Under the pieces are notes generated by a model, which saw only the letters and a list, made by a program, of their open reading frames with translations, was not told where the DNA came from and searched no databases. Shown here piece after piece: positions 31,240-37,942 of a stretch of 64,000 bases of DNA (its first letter is position 1; each line of letters starts with the position of its first letter). This DNA comes from Cupriavidus cauae (GTDB lineage Bacteria > Pseudomonadota > Gammaproteobacteria > Burkholderiales > Burkholderiaceae). The position numbers and the translations under genes are program-made. Location: NCBI RefSeq assembly GCF_008632125.1, contig NZ_VWRN01000067.1:19219-83218 (forward strand), written 5' to 3'.

Positions 31240-32604
31240 ATGGCAACGACAATCAAACCGACAACGACCTCGACCACGCCCCCGCGCCAGCTGCACCTGA
31301 ACATCAACGCGCTGCATTCCGGCTTCGTGCCCTCGGCATGGCGCCTGCCCGCCAGCGATCCGGGCGCCTTCGTCGACGTGCAGCACTACGTCCGCGTCGC
31401 GCGCATCGCCGAGGCCGCGAAGTTCGATGCGATCTTCCTCGCCGACAACGCCTCGATCGCGGACCAGATCCATTTCCGTCCGATCACCGCGCTGGAGCCG
31501 ACGCTGCTGCTGGCCTGCGTCGCCGCCGCGACCACGCACATCGGCCTCGTCGCCACGGTATCGACCAGCTACAACGAGCCCTACAACATCGCGCGGCGCT
31601 TCGCGACGCTGGACCATGTCAGCGGCGGCCGCGCCGGCTGGAATGTGGTGACCACCGCCGATGCCGGCTCGGCGCGCAATTTCGGCCGCCGCGCACCCCC
31701 CGACCACGGCCAGCGCTATGCGCGCGCCGACGAATTCACGGCGCTGGTCAAGGCGCTGTGGGACAGCTGGGAGGACGATGCCTTCATCGGTGACAAGGCC
31801 GGCGGGCGCTTCGTCGATACCGGCAGGCTGCAGCCGGTGGCCCATCACGGCGCGTTCTTCGACGTACACGGACCGCTGAACCTGCCGCGGCCGCCGCAGG
31901 GCCATCCCGTGCTGTTCCAGGCCGGCGGTTCCGACGATGGACGCGAGCTGGCGGCGCGCCACGCCGAGGCCGTGTTCTCGGCGGCGCAGTCATTCGAGGA
32001 GGCGCTGGCCTACCGGCGTGCGGTCAATACGCGGGCGGAAGCGCTCGGGCGCGGCCCGAATGCCGTCAAGGTGCTGCCGGGCCTGACCACGATCATCGGC
32101 GCCACGGAGGCCGAGGCCCGGCAACGGCGCGATGCGCTGGTCGATCTGATTCCGTGGGACTACAGCCTGAATCGCCTGGCCGGCACGCTGGGCATCGAGG
32201 TGGGGCGGCTCGAACTCGATGCGCCCTTGCCGGACGATCTGGCCGTGCCGGCCAATGGCAACCACACCTTCTTTCGCGCGACGCTGGCCGCGGCGAAAGG
32301 GCGCAACCTGACGGTGCGCGCGTTGATCCGCGAGCTGGCGGGCGGCGGCGGGCACCGCGTGATCGTCGGCACGCCCGAGCAGATCGCCGACGACATCGAG
32401 CACTGGTTCCGCGATGGCGCCGCCGACGGCTTCAACCTGATGCCCGATGCGCTGCCCGACGGCTTGCAGGACTTCGTCGACGGCGTGGTGCCGATCCTGC
32501 AGCGGCGCGGCATCTTCCGCACCGAGTACACGGGCGCGACGCTGCGCGACCATCTCCAGCTCGCGCGTCCCGCCGGCAGGGCACCGGCGCGCGCGGCTGC
32601 CTGA
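31240..32604 (+). CDS. LLM-class FMNH2-dependent monooxygenase (NtaA/SnaA/DszA family)
   Basis: 454 residues, bacterial-luciferase (TIM-barrel) fold. Family features: LHLNINALHSGFVPSAWR at the N-terminus, FDAIFLADN, EPTLLLACVAAATTHIGLVA, TVSTSYNEPYNIARRFATLD, and GRAGWNVVTT, then PVLFQAGGSDDGRELAARHA. This subfamily includes nitrilotriacetate monooxygenase A, pristinamycin synthase SnaA and dibenzothiophene-sulfone monooxygenase DszA, all needing a separate flavin reductase, none of which is seen next door. Co-directional with and 17 bp behind the preceding DszC-like gene, so probably one operon. Confidence 0.87.
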   Translation: MATTIKPTTTSTTPPRQLHLNINALHSGFVPSAWRLPASDPGAFVDVQHYVRVARIAEAAKFDAIFLADNASIADQIHFRPITALEPTLLLACVAAATTHIGLVATVSTSYNEPYNIARRFATLDHVSGGRAGWNVVTTADAGSARNFGRRAPPDHGQRYARADEFTALVKALWDSWEDDAFIGDKAGGRFVDTGRLQPVAHHGAFFDVHGPLNLPRPPQGHPVLFQAGGSDDGRELAARHAEAVFSAAQSFEEALAYRRAVNTRAEALGRGPNAVKVLPGLTTIIGATEAEARQRRDALVDLIPWDYSLNRLAGTLGIEVGRLELDAPLPDDLAVPANGNHTFFRATLAAAKGRNLTVRALIRELAGGGGHRVIVGTPEQIADDIEHWFRDGAADGFNLMPDALPDGLQDFVDGVVPILQRRGIFRTEYTGATLRDHLQLARPAGRAPARAAA

Positions 32605-32753
32605 TCGAAGGCGCGCCGCGGTCTTGTCATCCTCCCACCTATTGACGCGGTAGCCGGCCCAGGCCCTACACTGTGGCGTATCCGGCTGCCGCGGCCATTC
32701 CCGTTCCGTGCGCAGCGTCCCCCCTTGCTCCTTCCCCACGCGACGATGCCCAC

Positions 32754-34337
32754 ATGGAATGGCTGACTGACCCCACGATCTGGATAGGCCTGGCGACGCT
32801 GATCGTGCTCGAGATCGTGCTGGGCATCGACAACCTGGTGTTCATCGCGATCCTGGCGGACAAGCTGCCGCCGGAGCAGCGCGACAAGGCACGCATCATC
32901 GGCCTGTCGCTGGCGCTGTTCATGCGGCTGGGTTTGCTGTCGGTGATGTCGTGGCTGGTCACGCTGACGCGGCCGCTGTTCGCGCTCGGGCCGCTGGAAT
33001 TCTCGGGGCGGGACCTGATCCTGCTGGGCGGGGGCATCTTCCTGCTGGTCAAGGCCACGCTGGAGCTGCACGAGCGGATCGAGGGCAAGTCCCACCATGA
33101 GACCGAGAAGCCCGCCTATGCCGGCTTCTGGCTGGTGGTGACGCAGATCGTCATCCTGGACGCGGTGTTCTCGCTGGACTCGGTGATCACCGCGGTCGGC
33201 ATGGTCGACCATCTGAGCGTGATGATGGTCGCGGTGGTCTTCGCCATCGCGGTGATGCTGTTTGCATCCAAGCCGCTGACGCGCTTCGTCAACGCCCACC
33301 CCACCGTGGTCGTGCTGTGCCTGAGCTTCCTGCTGATGATCGGCCTGAGCCTGGTCGCCGACGGCTTCGGCTTCCATATCCCCAAGGGCTATCTGTACGC
33401 GGCGATCGGCTTCTCGGTCGGCATCGAGGCGCTGAACCAGCTGGCACGCCGCAATCTGCTGCGCTACGAGGCGCGCCGCCCGATGCGGCAGCGCACCGCC
33501 GATGCGGTGCTGCGCCTGCTGGGCGCGCGCCGGGCCGCCGAGGGCGAGGCCGGCGAGCCGGTCAGGCGCGACACCGCCGCGCCCGCGGCCTTCGCGCCGG
33601 AGGAGCGCACCATGGTCAGCGGCGTGCTGTCGCTGGCCGAACGCTCGGTGCGCTCGATCATGACGCCGCGCTCGGAACTGTCGTGGATCGATATCGAGCA
33701 GGACGCCGACACGCTGCGCCGCCAGATCCTCGCCACGCCGCACAGCTTCTTTCCGGTCTGCCGCGGGCAGCTGGACGATATCCTCGGCGTCGCGCGCGGC
33801 AAGGACCTGATCGGCACGCTGGCCGAGCAAGGCCGCATCGACGAAGCCAGCCTGCGGCCGCCGATCGTGGTGCCGGAATCGATCCGCATCCTGCCGCTGA
33901 TGGAGACGCTGCGCGCGTCGCGCGGCCAGCTGGTGCTGGTGACCGACGAATACGGCGCGGTGCTGGGCGTGGTGACGCCGGTCGATGTGCTGGAAGCGAT
34001 CGCGGGCGAATTCCCCGACGAGGACGAACTTCCGACCATCGCGGCGGCGGGGGAGGGGCGCTGGCTGATCGACGGCAGTGCCGATCTGCATGCGGTCGCC
34101 CACGTGCTGGAGCTGGGCGAACCGTGGACGCAATCGCAGGGGCGCTATGCGTCGCTGGGCGGCCTGCTGCTGGACCGTTTTGGCATCGTGCCGCCGGTGG
34201 GCAGCGCGATCGATCTGGACGGCTATCGCTTCACGGTGGTCGAGGCGACCGAACGGCGCATCGATCGGATCGAAGTGGTGCGCCTGGGCGCCGAATCGGT
34301 GCAGGCGGGCGCCGATGCCGAGCAGCGGGAGCGCTGA
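32754..34337 (+). CDS. TerC-type membrane protein with CBS and CorC/HlyC domains
   Basis: 527 residues. Residues 1–~235 are the TerC-family membrane domain of about seven helices with the characteristic acidic motifs EIVLGIDNLVFI and ILDAVFSLDSVITAVGM. A linker (~240–290) leads to a CBS pair (about 300–425, with MTPRSELSWIDI and VTDEYGAVLGVVTPVDVLEA) and a C-terminal CorC_HlyC transporter-associated domain (~435–515). This is the YoaE/YegH architecture; TerC proteins are linked to metal (manganese) export and to membrane-protein processing. ATG at 32754 starts the first helix; upstream TTGACG (32642) and TACACT (32667) are 19 bp apart and form only a weak promoter candidate. Confidence 0.88.
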   Translation: MEWLTDPTIWIGLATLIVLEIVLGIDNLVFIAILADKLPPEQRDKARIIGLSLALFMRLGLLSVMSWLVTLTRPLFALGPLEFSGRDLILLGGGIFLLVKATLELHERIEGKSHHETEKPAYAGFWLVVTQIVILDAVFSLDSVITAVGMVDHLSVMMVAVVFAIAVMLFASKPLTRFVNAHPTVVVLCLSFLLMIGLSLVADGFGFHIPKGYLYAAIGFSVGIEALNQLARRNLLRYEARRPMRQRTADAVLRLLGARRAAEGEAGEPVRRDTAAPAAFAPEERTMVSGVLSLAERSVRSIMTPRSELSWIDIEQDADTLRRQILATPHSFFPVCRGQLDDILGVARGKDLIGTLAEQGRIDEASLRPPIVVPESIRILPLMETLRASRGQLVLVTDEYGAVLGVVTPVDVLEAIAGEFPDEDELPTIAAAGEGRWLIDGSADLHAVAHVLELGEPWTQSQGRYASLGGLLLDRFGIVPPVGSAIDLDGYRFTVVEATERRIDRIEVVRLGAESVQAGADAEQRER

Positions 34338-34414
34338 ACGAGATCGACGGTGCGGGCGGTGATACGCGGAACCGTACGCGCTGGTCCTTCTATCCCGGTT
34401 CTTTTACCCGCCCC

Positions 34415-34801
34415 TTACACGCCGAACGACTGCAGCCGCGAACGGGCCGGCCGGCTGGCGTCGCGCGATCGTACGGGGCGCAGTTCCCCTTGCCACGGGG
34501 CGGCCAGCGCATCGAGCAGATGATCGCCGGCGAGGGTCTTGTCGTGCAGCGCGTCGCGCAGCGCCTGGCCGATCGCCAGCCGGCACAGCGCCTCGCCGTC
34601 GCGGGTCAGCGTGCCGCGGGCCGCAACCGTATCCGCATCCGCATCGGCGCGGATCGTGAACGAGCGCCGGCCCACGCCGACGAAACTGGTGAATCGAACG
34701 CAATCGCATTCGCCGGAACCGGCGAAATTGACGCTGACATGGTAGGCGAGGCTGGTACCGGCCCATGGCAACGTACAGAGGTAACTGACGGCTTCGCTCA
34801 T
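34415..34801 (-). CDS. Small protein of unknown function
   Basis: 128 residues, no signal peptide or membrane segment. A beta-rich N-terminal half (SYLCTLPWAGTSLAYHVSVN…CDCVRFTSFVGV) and a helical second half (EALCRLAIGQALRDALHDK). The ATG at 34799–34801 is chosen since the region upstream belongs to the next gene. It starts 20 bp after the stop of the 94-residue gene at 34822–35106 on the same strand, so the two look like a small operon. No family recognised. Confidence 0.6.
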   Translation of the reverse strand: MSEAVSYLCTLPWAGTSLAYHVSVNFAGSGECDCVRFTSFVGVGRRSFTIRADADADTVAARGTLTRDGEALCRLAIGQALRDALHDKTLAGDHLLDALAAPWQGELRPVRSRDASRPARSRLQSFGV

Positions 34802-34821
34802 GGCGGGCTCGCTTTGGCGCT

Positions 34822-35106
34822 TCAGGCCGTAGGCAGCGTTTCGGTCGGGACCAGGCCGTCGATGATGGCGCGGCCGTAGTCGACGGCGGCGCGTCGGGCG
34901 GTGCCGACGTTCTCGCACGAGCCGCTGGTCAGGCGGTACAGGCGTGATTGCTCGTTGCCAGGGGGCTGGCCTTCGATGCAGATCATCACCGAGACGTCAA
35001 AAGCAAGTTCGGGTTTGGTACGCGGCCATGTCTGCACCGGGGTGCGCCGGTAGACCAGCGGGTAGAGCTCGTAGCCCTTGTAGCTGGCGGTAGGAAGGGA
35101 GTCCAT
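34822..35106 (-). CDS. Small cytosolic protein of unknown function
   Basis: 94 residues. Sequence such as SYKGYELYPLVYRRTP and ELAFDVSVMICIEG suggests a small alpha/beta fold; a similar short gene next to a cold-shock gene is common in Burkholderiaceae, but the function is unknown to me. AGGAGCG lies just upstream of the ATG at 35104–35106. It is downstream of cspA but separated from it by a strong terminator. Confidence 0.7.
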   Translation of the reverse strand: MDSLPTASYKGYELYPLVYRRTPVQTWPRTKPELAFDVSVMICIEGQPPGNEQSRLYRLTSGSCENVGTARRAAVDYGRAIIDGLVPTETLPTA

Positions 35107-35172
35107 GCATCGCTCCTGTTGAACAACGTGGACGCCGGCTGGCTGCGACAGGCAGAAAAAGCGGCCGGCAAT

Positions 35173-35198
35173 AAAAAACCCCGCAAGCGCGGGGTTTT
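35173..35198 (-). terminator. Rho-independent terminator after cspA
   Basis: AACCCCGC (35177–35184) pairs with GCGGGGTT (35189–35196) with a 4-nt loop; A/T runs on both sides extend the stem and give a T-run on either strand. Located 12 bp past the cspA stop on the minus strand; it can act both ways. Confidence 0.88.
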
Positions 35199-35209
35199 CG
35201 TGGCAAGCG

Positions 35210-35413
35210 TCAGACCGGTTCGATCTTCGTGGCGGCCGGGCCCTTCTGGCCGACGCCGCGCACGTAGCGCACCTTCTGTCCTTCCTGCAGCGACTTGAAA
35301 CCGCTGCCCTGAATTTCCGAAAAATGCGCGAACAGATCGTCGCCGCCGGCGTCCGGCGTAATGAAGCCGAAGCCCTTCGAATCGTTAAACCACTTTACGG
35401 TACCGGTATCCAT
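35210..35413 (-). CDS. cspA: Cold-shock protein, CspA family
   Basis: 67-residue OB-fold RNA/DNA chaperone. Both nucleic-acid-binding motifs are intact: RNP1 KGFGFI and RNP2 DLFAHF; N-terminus MDTGTVKWFNDSKGFGFI. The ATG at 35411–35413 has AGGAG 8 nt upstream. A strong promoter is placed at 35553–35581, giving a leader of about 130 nt, a length typical of cold-shock mRNAs whose leader structure controls translation. The symbol is by family resemblance; bacteria carry several such paralogues. Confidence 0.93.
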   Translation of the reverse strand: MDTGTVKWFNDSKGFGFITPDAGGDDLFAHFSEIQGSGFKSLQEGQKVRYVRGVGQKGPAATKIEPV

Positions 35414-35552
35414 GTATATCTCCTGGATTGTTCCCATCGGACAAATGTCCCGAGGGGCATGACGATCAAGAAGAAACATGGAGAAGAAGTGGCGGAGCCG
35501 GGGGCGGCCAACTCGGTAATCGACGTGCTTGCTTGAAGATCCTGCGGTTCCC

Positions 35553-35581
35553 GTTATACAGGTCATGTGCCGGACTGTCAA
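35553..35581 (-). promoter_or_regulatory. Sigma-70 promoter of cspA
   Basis: On the minus strand: TTGACA (35581–35576), a 17-nt spacer, TATAAC (35558–35553). Transcription would begin near 35546, about 133 nt before the cspA ATG. Confidence 0.75.
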
Positions 35582-35623
35582 AACAATGCGGCAAATCCAT
35601 TGACGGACGCCCTCTGCCGCATC

Positions 35624-35642
35624 TTTATACCTTCTTTACGGC
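35624..35642 (+). promoter_or_regulatory. KdpE-type binding box upstream of kdp operon
   Basis: TTTATAC (35624–35630), four bases, TTTAC (35635–35639), then GGCACCCC. This matches, including spacing, the KdpE site of the E. coli kdpFABC promoter as I remember it (TTTATAC-N4-TTTAC followed by a C-rich stretch). If the start site is near 35695 (from TAATCT at 35683–35688), the box lies at about –71 to –53, the same place as in E. coli. Confidence 0.65.
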
Positions 35643-35682
35643 ACCCCTCCACCTTTCTACCCCGTTTTTAGCCGCCCCTCCC

Positions 35683-35688
35683 TAATCT
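35683..35688 (+). promoter_or_regulatory. Candidate –10 of the kdp operon
   Basis: TAATCT with no recognisable –35 at 17 bp, as expected of an activator-dependent promoter. It lies about 40 bp downstream of the KdpE-type box and 29 bp upstream of the first ORF. Confidence 0.45.
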
Positions 35689-35717
35689 GCAAGCCGGTAT
35701 CACTCTCGGTATTTGCC

Positions 35718-35888
35718 ATGGACGGGATTTTCCTGATCGTACTGTTCGGCTTCGCCGGACTCTGTGCCGTGCTGCTGCAGCTGTGCGTCGTGCTGGCGCC
35801 GCGCGCGCCGGCGAATGTGCGCCCGCACGGGCCGGCCAACGACACGCCGCCGCAGTGCGGTGCCACCCCGGGCAGGGGGCAACGATGA
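35718..35888 (+). CDS. 56-residue single-helix leader protein of the kdp operon (putative)
   Basis: ATG at 35718, stop 35886–35888. One hydrophobic helix (IFLIVLFGFAGLCAVLLQLC, residues 4–23) followed by a polar Pro/Arg-rich tail of about 30 residues. The stop overlaps the kdpF start codon (ATGA). No clear Shine–Dalgarno sequence precedes it. Its position as first reading frame after the inferred kdp promoter and its overlap suggest it is translated, perhaps coupling kdpF; it might also be a chance frame. No family recognised. Confidence 0.45.
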   Translation: MDGIFLIVLFGFAGLCAVLLQLCVVLAPRAPANVRPHGPANDTPPQCGATPGRGQR

Positions 35889-35974
35889 ACTGGACCGATC
35901 TGCTGGCCGCGGCGATGGCCGCGGCCGTGTTCGTCTATCTGCTGATCGCGCTGCTGCGCCCGGAGAAATTCTGA
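35885..35974 (+). CDS. kdpF: Potassium-transporting ATPase small subunit KdpF
   Basis: 29 residues: one transmembrane helix and the typical C-terminal LLRPEKF. KdpF stabilises the KdpABC complex in the inner membrane. AGGGGGC lies 4–9 bp upstream of the ATG. Its TGA stop shares one base with the kdpA ATG (TGATG), so translation of the two is coupled. Confidence 0.92.
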   Translation: MNWTDLLAAAMAAAVFVYLLIALLRPEKF

Positions 35975-37782
35975 TGACCACGCAGTTCATGGGCCTGCTG
36001 GCCCTGTTTCTCGCCATCCTGCTGGCGATGGCGCCGCTGCTGGGACGCTATCTGCGCCGCGCCGTCGAGGACGGCCAATACGCCTTGACCGCATGGGGTC
36101 GGCCCGTCGAGCGCCTGCTCTATCGCGTTGCCGGCGTACGCCCCGATGCCGAGATGGGGTGGAAGCGGTATGCCGTCGCCGTGCTCGCGTTCAACGTGCT
36201 GGGCGTGGTGGTGGTCTATGGCCTGCAGCGGCTGCAGGGCGTGCTGCCGCTCAATCCCCAGGGCTTCGGCCCGGTGTCGCCCGATTCCGCATTCAACACG
36301 GCGATCAGCTTCGTCGCGAACACCAACTGGCAGGGCTATGCCGGCGAATCGACGATGGCCTATCTGACGCAGATGCTGGGCCTGACCGTGCAGAACTTCG
36401 TGTCGGCGGCGACCGGCATCGCGGTGGTATTCGCGCTGATCCGCGGCTTCGCGCGCCAGAGCGCGGCGACCATCGGCAACTTCTGGGTCGACATGACCCG
36501 CACCACGCTCTATGTGCTGATGCCCATCGCGACCGTCATCGCGCTGGCCCTGGTCAGCCAGGGCGTGATCCAGAACTTCGACGCCTACAAGCCGGTGTCG
36601 ATGGTGTCCGCGGTCGAGTACACCATGCCGAAGACCGATGCCGCCGGGCAGCCGGTACTGGACGCCGAGGGCAGGCCCGTCGCGGAGCCGGTCCGCACGG
36701 ACCGGCAGACGCTGGCGATGGGCCCGGTCGCGTCGCAGGAGGCGATCAAGATGCTGGGCACCAACGGCGGCGGCTTCTTCAACGCCAACTCGGCGCATCC
36801 CTTCGAGAACCCGACCGCGCTGGCGAACCTGATCGAGATGCTGGCGATCTTCCTGATTCCCGCCGCGCTGTGCTTCACCTTCGGCGAGATGGTCGGTGAT
36901 CGCCGCCAGGGCATCACGGTGCTGGCGTCGATGACCGCGATCTTCGTCGCGATGGCCTGCGTGGCCGCGCTGGCCGAGCAGCAGCCCAACCCCGCGCTGG
37001 CGGGATTGCCGGTGGACAGCCTCGCCTCGACCTGGCAGGACGGCGGCAACATGGAAGGCAAGGAAACGCGCTTCGGCCTGGCCGCATCGGCGCTGTTCGC
37101 CACGGTCACGACCGCGGCGTCGTGCGGCGCGGTCAATGCGATGCACGACTCCTTCACCGCCATCGGCGGACTGGTGCCGATGCTGCTGATGCAGCTCGGC
37201 GAGGTCGTGTTCGGCGGCGTCGGCTCGGGCCTGTACGGCATGCTGGTGTATGCGGTGCTGGCCGTGTTCATCGCCGGCCTGATGATCGGCCGCACGCCCG
37301 AATATCTCGGCAAGAAGATCGAGGCCTACGAGATGAAGATGGCCGCCGTGGTGATCCTCGTCACGCCGTTGCTGGTGCTGCTGGGCACGGCGGCGGCGGT
37401 GTCGATGGAGGCCGGCCGCGCCGGCGTGCTCAATCCCGGCACGCACGGCTTCTCCGAGATCCTCTACGCACTGTCCTCGGCCGCGAACAACAACGGCAGT
37501 GCCTTCGCCGGCCTGTCGGCCAACACGCCCTTCTACAACACGCTGCTGGCCGCCGCGATGTGGTTCGGCCGCTTCTGGGTCATCATCCCGGTCCTCGCGA
37601 TGGCCGGCGCCCTCGCCGCGAAGAAGCGCGTGCCGGCAAGCGGCGGCACCATGCCCACGCACGGGCCGCTGTTCGTGGTGCTGCTGGTGGGCACCGTGCT
37701 TCTGGTCGGTGCGCTGACCTATGTGCCCGCGCTCGCGCTCGGTCCCGTGGCCGAGCAGCTGCAGGGCGCCGCCGTTCGATGA
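35974..37782 (+). CDS. kdpA: Potassium-transporting ATPase potassium-binding subunit KdpA
   Basis: Inner-membrane channel-like subunit that selects K+ in the high-affinity Kdp pump. 602 residues, about ten helices. All four selectivity-filter loops are visible: TNWQGYAGE, GTNGGGFFNANS, CGAVNAM and NNNGSAFAG, each with the expected glycine. The start overlaps kdpF. The stop codon (37780–37782) lies within the first unit of a 13-bp tandem repeat that fills the spacer to kdpB. Confidence 0.96.
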   Translation: MTTQFMGLLALFLAILLAMAPLLGRYLRRAVEDGQYALTAWGRPVERLLYRVAGVRPDAEMGWKRYAVAVLAFNVLGVVVVYGLQRLQGVLPLNPQGFGPVSPDSAFNTAISFVANTNWQGYAGESTMAYLTQMLGLTVQNFVSAATGIAVVFALIRGFARQSAATIGNFWVDMTRTTLYVLMPIATVIALALVSQGVIQNFDAYKPVSMVSAVEYTMPKTDAAGQPVLDAEGRPVAEPVRTDRQTLAMGPVASQEAIKMLGTNGGGFFNANSAHPFENPTALANLIEMLAIFLIPAALCFTFGEMVGDRRQGITVLASMTAIFVAMACVAALAEQQPNPALAGLPVDSLASTWQDGGNMEGKETRFGLAASALFATVTTAASCGAVNAMHDSFTAIGGLVPMLLMQLGEVVFGGVGSGLYGMLVYAVLAVFIAGLMIGRTPEYLGKKIEAYEMKMAAVVILVTPLLVLLGTAAAVSMEAGRAGVLNPGTHGFSEILYALSSAANNNGSAFAGLSANTPFYNTLLAAAMWFGRFWVIIPVLAMAGALAAKKRVPASGGTMPTHGPLFVVLLVGTVLLVGALTYVPALALGPVAEQLQGAAVR

Positions 37783-37857
37783 GCCGGTTCGGTTCGATGA
37801 GCCGGTTCGATGAGGCAGTTCGATGAGCCAGTTCGATGAGCCAGTTCGATGAGCCGG
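37775..37857 (+). repeat. 13-bp tandem repeat (6 copies) between kdpA and kdpB
   Basis: TTCGATGAGCCRG-type units at 37775, 37793, 37806, 37819, 37832 and 37845, with a 5-base TTCGG insertion after the first. Unit 1 includes the last codons and stop of kdpA. Every unit contains ATGA, i.e. an overlapping start and stop codon. Confidence 0.95.
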
Positions 37858-37942
37858 GCGTTCCCCTGATGACATCGGACGCCGCGCGTGTTCCGACCGC
37901 GTCCGCGTTCCTCCCTCCTCTCTAGCGCACTGCGGAGATCCC

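Noticed and set aside
34391..34425. TTTTACCCGCCCCTTACACG, resembling a KdpE site
   Set aside because: It lies in a convergent gene end with no downstream promoter or gene start, and lacks the TTTATAC half; taken as a chance match.
37775..37857. CRISPR-like array
   Set aside because: The units are 13 bp and directly adjacent, with no spacers and no cas genes; it is a simple tandem repeat.
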